A stretch of 26,963 bases of DNA from Phycisphaeraceae bacterium. GTDB taxonomy: Bacteria > Planctomycetota > Phycisphaerae > Phycisphaerales > UBA1924. This document shows, in pieces, positions 1 through 7,213 of the stretch. Every line of letters begins with the position of its first letter. The first letter of the stretch is position 1. Location: contig JACKHA010000020.1 in NCBI GenBank assembly GCA_020639215.1, positions 1-26,963 of the forward strand, read 5' to 3'. The notes beneath the pieces were generated by a model that was not told where the DNA came from, made no database searches, and saw only the letters and a list, made by a program, of their open reading frames with translations. The translations under genes were made by a program, and so were the position numbers.

Positions 1-25
1 TTGGGGGGATGGGTCATGGGGGGAG

Positions 26-145
26 AGGCACTAGGCATCGGGCACTAGGCACTCGGTTGGAGTCGTGTGTGGTCCGTTGGGCTGCGGCACGATGAGTTGT
101 TCCGTCGCACCCGTCGCCTTCGGATTTGACGGGTGCCTAGTGCCT
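26..145. repeat. Inverted-repeat element at the 3' end of ispH
   Basis: Two direct copies of an AGGCACTAGGCA-like motif lie at 26-37 and 41-52, and the reverse complement lies at 133-145, about 80 bases away. The 41-53 and 133-145 copies could pair over about 12 bases. The right arm contains the ispH stop codon (137-139), so the last ispH residues are encoded by the repeat. The enclosed 80 bases show no gene that I can support. It could act as a terminator or 3' mRNA structure, or be a small dispersed repeat; I cannot decide from one window. Confidence 0.6.
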
Positions 146-1267
146 CCCGTCCCCGGCGCTGATGGTCAGCGGCACCGCGCCGTAGGTCTCGCGGGTGACG
201 TCGGGTGGTGCGACGCGGATGCGGCGGTCGGCGGGGTCGATGCCGCGGTCGCGCATGAGGCGTTTGAGGGTGGCGGGGATGCCGAACTCGACGTCCTCCT
301 CGACGATGTCGCGGGTCTCGATCGTGCCGCCGAAGCGCGCCAGGAGTTCGCGGCAGACCCCGGCGACGAGGTCCTCGGGGGCGGAGGCTCCTGCGGTGAG
401 GAGGAGGGTGATTGGGGACTCGGGGGCTTGGGGTTGATCAGCATGGCCGTGCCGAGCCACAGCCATGCCACGCGTGGGGGCCACGGCACGCTTTGGCACG
501 ATCCACTCATCCCGCAGTCCGGAGGCGTCGTCGATGAGATAGGCGGGCGTGCCGGCGGTGGCGGCGATCTCTGTGAGGCGGACGGAGTTTGAGGAGTTCC
601 CGGAGCCGACGACGAGCACGAGGTCGCACTCCGGGGCGATCTGGCGGACGGCGGCCTGGCGGTTGGTGGTGGCGTAGCAGATGTCCTCGCCGGGAGGGGC
701 CTTGATGTTCGGGAAGGCGGCGCGGAGGGCGTCGATGATGACCTGGGCGTCGTCGGTGGAGAGGGTGGTCTGGGTGAGGTAGACGAGGCGGTCGGGGTCG
801 ACGATGTGGAGGTTGGGGATGTCGTCGGGGCTCTCGACGACCTGGGTGGCGTCCGGGGCCTCGCCGGCGGTGCCGATGATCTCCTGGTGGTTGCGGTGGC
901 CGACCAGGAGGATCTGGTAGCCCTGCCTGGCGTAGCGGATGGCCTCGGCGTGGACCTTGGTGACCAGGGGGCAGGTGGCGTCGATCCAGGTGAGGCGGCG
1001 CTGGTCGGCCTCCTGGCGGACCTGCGGGGAAACCCCGTGGGCGCTGAAGACGACAATGGAGCCCTCGGGCACGTCGTCGATGGACTCGACGAAGGTGACG
1101 CCGCGATCGCGGAATCGCCCGACGACGTGCTTGTTGTGGACGATCTCGTGGTAGACGTAGATGGGCTGGCCCTCGAGGACTTCGAGAGCTTGGTCGACGA
1201 CGTCGATGGCCATGCGGACGCCGGCGCAGAAGCCGCGGGGGTTGGAGAGGATGACGCGGAGGGGCAA
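137..1267 (-). CDS. ispH: 4-hydroxy-3-methylbut-2-enyl diphosphate reductase (IspH/LytB)
   Basis: Last enzyme of the MEP pathway: it reduces HMBPP to IPP and DMAPP in the cytoplasm using a [4Fe-4S] cluster. The 376-residue protein has the three cluster cysteines C14 (GFCAGV), C99 (DATCP) and C197 (ICYATTNRQ). It also has the substrate-binding histidines H40 (HEIVHN), H77 (SAHG) and H124 (GHRNHQE), T168 (TQTT), the SGNSSNS loop and TAGASAPEDL. The family is usually a little over 300 residues. The excess lies in a loop at about 257-285 with no counterpart in the E. coli enzyme as I remember it, and in a C-terminal tail. Translation starts at TTG, preceded by GGAGCC six bases upstream; no upstream ATG fits better. 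It is divergent from hpnCDE, so precursor supply sits beside precursor use. The stop codon lies inside an inverted repeat. Confidence 0.95.
   Translation of the reverse strand: MPLRVILSNPRGFCAGVRMAIDVVDQALEVLEGQPIYVYHEIVHNKHVVGRFRDRGVTFVESIDDVPEGSIVVFSAHGVSPQVRQEADQRRLTWIDATCPLVTKVHAEAIRYARQGYQILLVGHRNHQEIIGTAGEAPDATQVVESPDDIPNLHIVDPDRLVYLTQTTLSTDDAQVIIDALRAAFPNIKAPPGEDICYATTNRQAAVRQIAPECDLVLVVGSGNSSNSVRLTEIAATAGTPAYLIDDASGLRDEWIVPKRAVAPTRGMAVARHGHADQPQAPESPITLLLTAGASAPEDLVAGVCRELLARFGGTIETRDIVEEDVEFGIPATLKRLMRDRGIDPADRRIRVAPPDVTRETYGAVPLTISAGDGRH
444..492. repeat. Palindrome-rich segment inside ispH
   Basis: The segment contains CGTGCC (448-453) matched by GGCACG (485-490), the perfect 10-bp palindrome CCACGCGTGG (468-477), and several GCCAC/GTGGC copies, so it can form nested hairpins. 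It encodes roughly residues 260-275 of IspH, within the loop that looks inserted relative to other IspH proteins. This would fit a short palindromic repeat inserted in frame, but that origin is an inference. Confidence 0.45.
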
Positions 1268-1361
1268 CGGTGGCTCCGGGGCGGGGGAGAACGAAGAGAC
1301 GAGCGAACAGAGAGCGAGAGAGCGCGAAGGCTGTCGGTGATTATTCGCACGGGGCCGGGGG
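1268..1361. promoter_or_regulatory. Divergent ispH / hpnCDE intergenic region
   Basis: Ninety-four bases separate the TTG of ispH from the first ATG of hpnC, so promoters for both directions must lie here or just inside the hpnC reading frame. The ispH side ends in GGAGCC, a ribosome-binding site. The middle is purine-rich with repeated GAGCGA/GAGAGAG. On the plus strand, a TANNNT-type box TACGCT lies at 1375-1380, inside the first codons of the longest hpnC frame. This argues that hpnC may start further downstream. I see no convincing -35 box. Confidence 0.35.
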
Positions 1362-2609
1362 ATGTCGGGGCCGCTACGCTGGCGGTTCGAGGTGGTGGAG
1401 GGTTCCTGCGGGAGCGACGGGCGCGTGGAGAGTCTGGCGGCATCATCTTCAACGCTGGAGCTGCTGGGCGAGTTCGGGCCCGAGGCGCCGGCGCGTGAGG
1501 CCCCGCGGGCGGCGGAGTCGCTGGCGTATTGCCGTCGGCTCGCGAGGAAGCACGAAGAGAACTTCCCGGTGTTGTCGCGCCTGCTGCCGGCGGAGCTGGT
1601 GGACCCTTTCGCAGCGGTGTACGCGTTCTGCCGATGGTCCGATGATCTGGGGGATGAGCTCGGGGCCGACGCGGCGGCGCGGGAGAAGGCAACGGGGCTG
1701 CTTGGGTGGTGGCGGCGCGAGACGGTAGCGTGGGGATCGTGGGTGGAGGCGCGGCGGGCGGGTGGGGCGTTGGAAGGCGATGGTGCCCGTGCGGGTGCCG
1801 GGCGGCCGTGGCATCCGGTGTTCGTGGCGCTTGCGGAGGTCTCGCGGGATCGCCCGCTGCCCGTGGGCCCGATGCTGGACCTGATCGATGCGTTCGAGCA
1901 GGACCAGCGGGTGACGCGGTACGAGACGTGGGAGGAGTTGGTCGATTACTGCTCGCGATCGGCGAACCCCGTGGGACGCCTGGTGCTGGCGATCGGGGGG
2001 GTTGGGGATGCCGGGGCGCGGCTGGGGGGCGGCAGCGGCAAGAGCGACCGTGATGAGCACGGCCTTGAGCTTGGGGCGACGGGGCTTGGCGTGCAGGCGC
2101 GGACGATTCTGGAACAGTCGGATGCGTTGTGTACCGCGCTGCAACTGACGAACTTCTGGCAGGACGTGCGGCGGGATCTGGTGGATCGGGATCGGATCTA
2201 TCTGCCGCGGCGCGAGACGGGCTTTGATGAGGCCACGCTGCGGGACTTCATGGCGAGGTCGGAAGACCCTCGGGCACGCGTGCCATACATCCGGGCGGTG
2301 CGCCGGCTGGTGGAGCGGACGCGGGGGATGTTCGACGCGTCGGCGGGTCTGGCGGGGATTGTGCCGCGGGAGATCGCGACGCCGGTTGGTTTGTTCCACT
2401 CGTTCGGTCGGGCGACGCTGCGGCAGATCGACGCGACGGGGTGCACGACGCTGTGGGCCAGGCCTCGGCTTTCGCGGTCAGCCAAGGCGCGGCTGCTGGT
2501 GCGGGCGCTGGTGATGTCGCGGGTGCGGAGGTATCGGGAGAGCGGGCGGGCGGGGAGGGGCGCGGCGTCGCGCGGAAGCGATGCCGGCGAGCGGGGGGCG
2601 CGGGTGTGA
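1362..2609 (+). CDS. hpnC: Hydroxysqualene synthase HpnC (squalene/phytoene synthase family)
   Basis: HpnC converts presqualene diphosphate to hydroxysqualene, the middle step of the bacterial three-enzyme route to squalene. The protein has both Asp-rich Mg-diphosphate motifs: DDLGDE at 94-99 and QDVRRDL at 267-273, the latter in LQLTNFWQDVRRDL. It also has HEENFPV near residue 64 and CRWSDD, all typical of HpnC. At 415 residues it is longer than usual: about 50 N-terminal residues are low-complexity, and Gly/Ala-rich insertions lie at about 128-150 and 212-245. The start is uncertain. ATG 1362 gives the longest frame, but GTG 1425 is preceded by GGGAG and by a TACGCT box at 1375, giving a 394-residue protein. 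The stop overlaps the hpnD start as GTGA, so the genes are translationally coupled. Confidence 0.9.
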   Translation: MSGPLRWRFEVVEGSCGSDGRVESLAASSSTLELLGEFGPEAPAREAPRAAESLAYCRRLARKHEENFPVLSRLLPAELVDPFAAVYAFCRWSDDLGDELGADAAAREKATGLLGWWRRETVAWGSWVEARRAGGALEGDGARAGAGRPWHPVFVALAEVSRDRPLPVGPMLDLIDAFEQDQRVTRYETWEELVDYCSRSANPVGRLVLAIGGVGDAGARLGGGSGKSDRDEHGLELGATGLGVQARTILEQSDALCTALQLTNFWQDVRRDLVDRDRIYLPRRETGFDEATLRDFMARSEDPRARVPYIRAVRRLVERTRGMFDASAGLAGIVPREIATPVGLFHSFGRATLRQIDATGCTTLWARPRLSRSAKARLLVRALVMSRVRRYRESGRAGRGAASRGSDAGERGARV

Positions 2610-3661
2610 GTCTGCTTTCGATTCCAGCGACGATCGAGTTGCCAGCGGAGGGGTGGCTGCGCGGTGAGGCCCTCGAAGCGTCGCGGAACGGGTCGCGGCG
2701 GGTGTGGCGCGATGCAGCGCTGGCGGCGGGTGTGGCGCGGGAAGCGGGGCTCACGGAGGCGTTTGCGCGGTGCAAGGCGATCACGCGCCTGCACGCGCGG
2801 AACTTCTATCTGGGGCTGTCGCTGGCGCCGGAGCCGCGGCGGTCGGCGTTGCTGGCGATCTATACATGGATGCGGCACGCGGATGACCTGGCGGATGATC
2901 CGGGTCGGGACGTTGGGGAGCGGCTGGAGGGATTGCGTTCGTTGCGAGCGTTGACCGCTGCGGCGCTGGCCCCACAAGGCGGCGCGGCCGCGCCGCTGCA
3001 CGACGCAGACTTCAGAGCCCAAGAGCCCGGTTGGTGGGCGGCATTCGTTGCGTCGGCGCGGGCGTACCAGATCCCCCCCACTGTGTTCATGGACACGCTG
3101 GATGCGTTGGAGGCCGACGCGCGCGGTGTGGCGGTGCGGGACGAGGGCGAGTTGGCGCGGTACTGCGATCGCGTGGCGGGGACGGTGGCGGTGGCGTGCG
3201 TGTGCATCTGGGGGCTGCGGGAGCGGGCGGATGAGCGGGCGGCGTGGCGGCGGGCGATCCTGCGGGGGCGCGCGGTGCAACTGACGAACATCCTGCGGGA
3301 TGTGCGGGAGGATCTGGGGTGTGAGCCGCGGCGGGTGTATGTGCCGGCCGCGTCGCTGGCGCGGCACGGGGTGGAGGCGGAGGGGTTGATGGCGTGGACG
3401 CCGGCGAATGGGTGCGAGGCGGTCTTCGCGGAGTGGACCGCGGAGGCGCGGCGTCTGTACGAGGCGTCGGTCGGGCTCGAGGACTTGGTTGACCCCGCGT
3501 GCGCGCGAGTGTGCTGGGCGCTGGCGGCGGTGTATCGGGCGCTGCTGGAGCGGATCGCGTCGGAGCCCGATCGCGCGGTCCGCGAGCGATTGCGGGTGGC
3601 AAGGGGCAGGAAGCTGCGGATCGCGCTGGCGGGGTGGCTGGGTGTGGGACTGCCCGGATGA
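2606..3661 (+). CDS. hpnD: Presqualene diphosphate synthase HpnD
   Basis: HpnD joins two farnesyl diphosphates into presqualene diphosphate, the first squalene-specific step. The GTG start at 2606 overlaps the hpnC stop by four bases (GTGA). A longer open frame exists upstream, but it runs inside hpnC and carries no family sequence, so I chose the coupled GTG. The 351-residue protein has DDLADD at 93-98 and NILRDVREDLG at 228-238, the two diphosphate-binding motifs, followed by RVYVP. The motif spacing, RDVREDL and a partner hpnC argue for HpnD rather than a phytoene synthase. The Ala-rich stretch around 115-140 looks like a loop insertion. The gene ends in ATGA overlapping hpnE. Confidence 0.9.
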   Translation: MSLLSIPATIELPAEGWLRGEALEASRNGSRRVWRDAALAAGVAREAGLTEAFARCKAITRLHARNFYLGLSLAPEPRRSALLAIYTWMRHADDLADDPGRDVGERLEGLRSLRALTAAALAPQGGAAAPLHDADFRAQEPGWWAAFVASARAYQIPPTVFMDTLDALEADARGVAVRDEGELARYCDRVAGTVAVACVCIWGLRERADERAAWRRAILRGRAVQLTNILRDVREDLGCEPRRVYVPAASLARHGVEAEGLMAWTPANGCEAVFAEWTAEARRLYEASVGLEDLVDPACARVCWALAAVYRALLERIASEPDRAVRERLRVARGRKLRIALAGWLGVGLPG

Positions 3662-4992
3662 GCGCGCGGCATCACGCCATCGTCGTGGGCGGCGGGATCG
3701 CCGGGATCGCCGCGGCGGTGCGCTTGACGGACTTGGGATGGCGGGTCACGCTGCTGGAAGCGACGCGCCGCCTTGGGGGGCGGGCCACGTCGCACGTTGA
3801 TCCGGAGACGGGCGAGGAGATCGACAACTGCCAGCACGTGACGATGGGGGCGTGCGCGGCGTACGAGTGGCTGCTGGGGCGGTTGGGCGTGGCGGATGCG
3901 ATCGAGTGGTCGGGAACGCAGACGTGGCTGCGGGCGGGGTGCGCGCCGACGCGGCTGGAGGCGGGGGCGCTGCCAGCGCCGCTGCACTACGCGGGGGCAT
4001 TTGCGCGGGCGAGGTTCCTGTCTGGGCTGGACAAGGCGGCGATCGGCGGGGCGATGGCGGCGATTGCTCGCGCGGATCGGGAGGCGTGGCGGGGGCGGAC
4101 GTTCGGGGAGTTCTTGCTGGAGCACGCGCAGCCGGAAGCAACGGTGCGCCGGTTCTGGTCGCCGGTGGTGGTGAGCGCGTGCAATCTGGGTGTGGAGCGG
4201 GTGTCGGCGACCGTGGCGCTCATGGTATTCCAGGAGGGTTTGCTGGCGGGTGCGGGGGCGGCGCGGATCGGCGTGCCGCGCGTGGCGCTTGGGCGGCTGT
4301 GGGAGGGGGTTGAGTGGGTGCTGGAACGTGGGGGTGGCGGGGTGCGGCTTGGGGCGCGGGTGCGCAGGGTTGAGATTGAGGACGGCGCGAGTGGTGGCGC
4401 TCGCGGTGTGGTCGCGCGAATGGGGGACGGGCTGGAGATGGTCCCGGACGCAGTGGTGGTCGCGCTGCCCCCGGCGCGTGTTGGTGAGGTGCTGCCGACG
4501 CGTCTGCGCGAGTTGCTGCGGTTCGAGAGGGTGCTGGAGCACAGCCCGATCCTGGGGGTGCACCTTCGGTGCGATCGGCCGATCCTGAGCGTGGCGCACG
4601 CGGTGCTGGTCGAGCGCGGGACCCAGTGGCTGTTCCGGAAGGACGCGCCGGGGCGGTGCGTGCACGCGGTCATCAGTGCGGCGGATGAGTGGATGGGTAT
4701 GGGCGAGCAGCAGATCGTGGAGCGGGTGTGGGCCGACGTCGCGGCCTGCGTGCCCGGGGCGGGCGATGCGCGGGTGCTGTGGGCGCGGGCGATCAAGCAG
4801 CGCCAGGCAACGTTCGCGGCGACGCCGGCGTTCGAGGCGGTGCGCCCGGAGGCGGGGCTGATCGAGGCGGGCGTGCCGATCGCGCTGGCGGGGGACTACA
4901 CGCGGACGGGCTGGCCGGCGACGATGGAGGGGGCGACGCGGAGCGGGGTGATGGCGGCGGAGGCGGTGGCGGGGTGTGCGAAGCGGTGTTGA
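3658..4992 (+). CDS. hpnE: Hydroxysqualene dehydroxylase HpnE (FAD-dependent)
   Basis: HpnE removes the hydroxyl group of hydroxysqualene to give squalene, using FAD. The 444-residue protein begins with a dinucleotide-binding fold: GGGIAG at 11-16, then an acidic residue at the end of the second strand (TLLEA), then RRLGGRA, the usual amine-oxidase/desaturase-type start. The C-terminus has AGDYTRTGWPATMEGATRSG, the second FAD contact of this superfamily. The ATG at 3658 overlaps the hpnD stop (ATGA), and this is where homology begins. As the third gene of hpnCDE its role is well supported. The squalene-hopene cyclase is not in this window, so the end product (hopanoid or other triterpene) is not shown. 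The stop codon lies inside the left arm of an inverted repeat. Confidence 0.92.
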   Translation: MSARHHAIVVGGGIAGIAAAVRLTDLGWRVTLLEATRRLGGRATSHVDPETGEEIDNCQHVTMGACAAYEWLLGRLGVADAIEWSGTQTWLRAGCAPTRLEAGALPAPLHYAGAFARARFLSGLDKAAIGGAMAAIARADREAWRGRTFGEFLLEHAQPEATVRRFWSPVVVSACNLGVERVSATVALMVFQEGLLAGAGAARIGVPRVALGRLWEGVEWVLERGGGGVRLGARVRRVEIEDGASGGARGVVARMGDGLEMVPDAVVVALPPARVGEVLPTRLRELLRFERVLEHSPILGVHLRCDRPILSVAHAVLVERGTQWLFRKDAPGRCVHAVISAADEWMGMGEQQIVERVWADVAACVPGAGDARVLWARAIKQRQATFAATPAFEAVRPEAGLIEAGVPIALAGDYTRTGWPATMEGATRSGVMAAEAVAGCAKRC

Positions 4993-5167
4993 ACACAGAG
5001 CCACAGAGGCACAGAGGCAGGACTGGGGCAGAGCCAGGACTGGGGGCAGAGCCCGAACGGGCTCGATTCTCTGGTCGGGGCGTCTGCGGCGCGCACACGC
5101 GATCAAGATCCGAGCGTGCGCTCCGAGCGCAGACCACTATTTCCCGCTCTGCGGCTCTGTGTTCAAC
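4988..5167. repeat. 180-bp inverted-repeat element after hpnE
   Basis: The left arm, 4988-5008 (GTTGAACACAGAGCC...), and the right arm, 5147-5167, are inverted copies matching at 20 of 21 positions. The interior has a 17/18-bp tandem duplication (5018-5034 and 5035-5052, unit beginning CAGGACTGGGG). It also has two smaller hairpins: GAGCCC/GGGCTC at 5049-5064 and TGCGCT/AGCGCA at 5117-5132. No coding region is apparent. The hpnE stop (4990-4992) is in the left arm. It fills most of the 311-base gap between hpnE and the next gene. It could be a non-autonomous mobile element or a large 3' hairpin; there is no transposase. Confidence 0.75.
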
Positions 5168-5258
5168 GTCTCCGTTCCGAGAATCCGCCGCAACCGACAT
5201 GGTGGAATCCGAATGAGCGTGCGGCGGGACGGGGTCTGCACGCCGGCGCTGGGTCCAT

Positions 5259-5296
5259 TAGCATGGCGTGCGGGTTCCGGCTGCCCTAAAGGGGGA
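5259..5296 (+). promoter_or_regulatory. Possible -10 box and ribosome-binding site of the flotillin-like gene
   Basis: TAGCAT at 5259-5264 resembles a -10 box, about 40 bases before the start codon; I see no good -35 box. AAGGGGGAA around 5289-5297 is a strong Shine-Dalgarno sequence, about seven bases before ATG 5304, and it decides that start. The remainder of the gap (5168-5258) shows nothing recognisable. Confidence 0.4.
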
Positions 5297-5303
5297 ATGG
5301 ACA

Positions 5304-6947
5304 ATGTCTATGGCACCGATGCTGGCTGATCTGGCTCGCGTGGTTCCGCTGCTGGCGAGCGCGGCCACGCCGCCGGGTGGGGCGCTGCTGTGGTTGATCC
5401 TGGTCGGGGCGGCGCTGCTGGTGCTGTTCTTCCTGGCGGTGTTCATCGCCAAGCGGTACAGGCGGTGCCCGTCGAACCGGATCCTGGTGATCTATGGGCG
5501 GGTCGGCGGGAAGAAGGCCAGCCGGTGCCTGCACGGCGGCGGGGCGTTCATCTGGCCGCTGATCCAGGACTACGCGTACCTGTCGCTCGAGCCGATGGTG
5601 ATCGAGATCCCGCTGACCGGGGCGTTGTCGCTGAACAACATCCGCGTGAATGTGCCGAGCACCTTCACCGTGGGCATCGCGACGGACCCGACGCTGATGA
5701 ACAACGCGGCCGAGCGTCTGCTGTATCTGACGCACGACAACATCCGGGAGCAGGCCCAGGACATCATCCTGGGGCAGTTGCGCCTCGTGATCGCGACCCT
5801 GACGATCGAGGAGATCAACAAGGACCGCGAGAAGTTCATGTCGCTGATCAACCAGAACGTGGGCGAGGAGATCAACAAGATCGGCCTCGAGTTGATCAAC
5901 GTGAACATCCGGGACATCACGGACGAGTCGGGGTACATCGAGGCGATCGGCAAGCGGGCGGCGGCCGAGGCGGTCAACCGGGCCAAGGTCGAGGTCGCCC
6001 AGCAGGAGCGCGACGGCGCGACGGGTGAGGCGATCGCGATGCGCGAGCGGAACGTGAACGTGGCGAAGGAGGCGGCGGCGGCGACCGAGGGCAAGAAGCT
6101 GGCCGAGCAGAAGCAGCGCGTGGCGGTGGCGGCTCTGGAGGCCGAGGCGGTCACGGGCGAGGTCCAGGCCAAGCGTGACCAGGAGATCGCGCAGGCGACG
6201 CGCCTCGCCGAGACGATCGCGGCCCGGAAGGCGGCCGAGCAAGAGCAGCGCGTCCGCGTGGCGGATGCCGAGGCCAAGGCGGTCGAGGGCGAGAACACCT
6301 CGGCGGCCCAGGTGGCCGAGTCGACCGCGAAACTGGCGGAGGTGAAGGCCGAGGCGAAGCGCCGGTCGGAGGTCGCGGCGGCGACGGCGGCCAAGGCGAT
6401 CTTTGAGGCCGAGCGTCAGCAGGAGATCGCACGCCTGTCGAAGGAGGAACTGGCGGCCCAGGAGATCGAGAAGCAGCGGATCGAGATCGCGGCGGCGGCG
6501 GAGGCCGAGAAGCGCCGGATCGAGGCCAAGGGCGAAGCCGACGCGATCCTGGCACGGTACGAGGCCGAGGCCATGGGCGTGCAGAAGGTGCTGGAGGCCA
6601 AGGGCGAGGGCTACCGCCAGTTGATGGCCGCGTGCTCGGTGCACCCGCAACTGGCCCCGACGCTGCTGATGATCGAGAAACTCCCCGAACTGGTGCAGGC
6701 CCAGGTGAAGGCGATCCAGAACCTGAAGATCGACAAAATCACGGTGTGGGAGGGCGGAGCCGGCACGGCTCCCAACGGGGTCAAGGGCCAGACAGCCCAG
6801 TTCCTGTCGGGGCTGATCGGGTCGCTGCCGCCGGTGCACGAACTGGCGAAGCAGGCGGGGATCGAGTTGCCGGGGGCGTTGGGAAGGATGGAGGAGCCGG
6901 GGGATGGCGTCGGGGGTGATGGTGAGGCGATGAAGCCGAAGAAGTGA
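5304..6947 (+). CDS. Flotillin-like SPFH/Band 7 membrane protein
   Basis: A scaffold-type membrane protein of the flotillin branch, expected to oligomerise at the inner membrane; its partner is not shown here. The 547-residue protein has a non-cleaved N-terminal membrane segment at about 28-49. An SPFH domain follows at about 55-230, with features such as GGGAFIWP and NVNIRDITDESGYIEAIG. A long Ala/Glu/Lys/Arg-rich coiled coil spans about 230-440, and a C-terminal flotillin region has LEAKGEGYRQLM. Length and layout match flotillin (FloT/YqiK-like) better than short stomatins. A strong Shine-Dalgarno fixes ATG 5304. No NfeD-type gene is adjacent, so it looks monocistronic, bounded by an inverted repeat upstream and a hairpin terminator downstream. 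Confidence 0.88.
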   Translation: MSMAPMLADLARVVPLLASAATPPGGALLWLILVGAALLVLFFLAVFIAKRYRRCPSNRILVIYGRVGGKKASRCLHGGGAFIWPLIQDYAYLSLEPMVIEIPLTGALSLNNIRVNVPSTFTVGIATDPTLMNNAAERLLYLTHDNIREQAQDIILGQLRLVIATLTIEEINKDREKFMSLINQNVGEEINKIGLELINVNIRDITDESGYIEAIGKRAAAEAVNRAKVEVAQQERDGATGEAIAMRERNVNVAKEAAAATEGKKLAEQKQRVAVAALEAEAVTGEVQAKRDQEIAQATRLAETIAARKAAEQEQRVRVADAEAKAVEGENTSAAQVAESTAKLAEVKAEAKRRSEVAAATAAKAIFEAERQQEIARLSKEELAAQEIEKQRIEIAAAAEAEKRRIEAKGEADAILARYEAEAMGVQKVLEAKGEGYRQLMAACSVHPQLAPTLLMIEKLPELVQAQVKAIQNLKIDKITVWEGGAGTAPNGVKGQTAQFLSGLIGSLPPVHELAKQAGIELPGALGRMEEPGDGVGGDGEAMKPKK

Positions 6948-6961
6948 CGGGCGCAAGCAAC

Positions 6962-6988
6962 GGCCGCGCCGCTCGGGGCGGCGCGGCC
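6962..6988 (+). terminator. Hairpin between the convergent flotillin and secreted-protein genes
   Basis: A perfect 11-bp GC stem, GGCCGCGCCGC paired with GCGGCGCGGCC, encloses a five-base loop (TCGGG), 14 bases after the flotillin stop. There is no T-run on either strand, so it is not a textbook intrinsic terminator. Its position between convergent genes fits a bidirectional terminator or mRNA 3'-end stabiliser. Confidence 0.7.
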
Positions 6989-7018
6989 TGGTGACGCGCG
7001 GCGTTGGGTGCTCCGTGG

Positions 7019-7213
7019 TCAGCAGCCCTGTGCGAACAGGGTGAGGTAGTAGAAGAAGTCCTCGTTGTTGAGGATGCCGTTGGGCACGCCGTAGCCCGGC
7101 GATCCCGGGACGGCGCTGGTGGTGGTGTCGGCGATGAAGAGGTTCTGGCCGGCGAACTGGGCGAGGTAGTAGAAGAAGTCCTCGTTGTTGAGCGTGCCGT
7201 TTGGCACGCCGTA
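7019..7213 (-). repeat. DNA encoding the dockerin end, copy A
   Basis: This 195-base stretch differs from 8203-8397 at about nine positions (about 95% identity by eye). Within it, the 30-base unit beginning GAGGTAGTAGAAGAAG occurs exactly twice, at 7043-7072 and 7163-7192. It encodes the last 64 residues of paralogue A. Confidence 0.9.

Noticed and set aside
166..1692. Long open frame (508 codons, minus) overlapping ispH
   Set aside because: It is a shadow frame of ispH and its upstream region: extreme Pro/Ser/Arg/Ala composition and no motif, while the ispH frame has every family residue.
2860..5106. 748-codon open frame, minus strand, opposite hpnD-hpnE
   Set aside because: Arg/Pro/His-rich antisense shadow typical of very GC-rich DNA; the plus-strand frames carry complete HpnD and HpnE.
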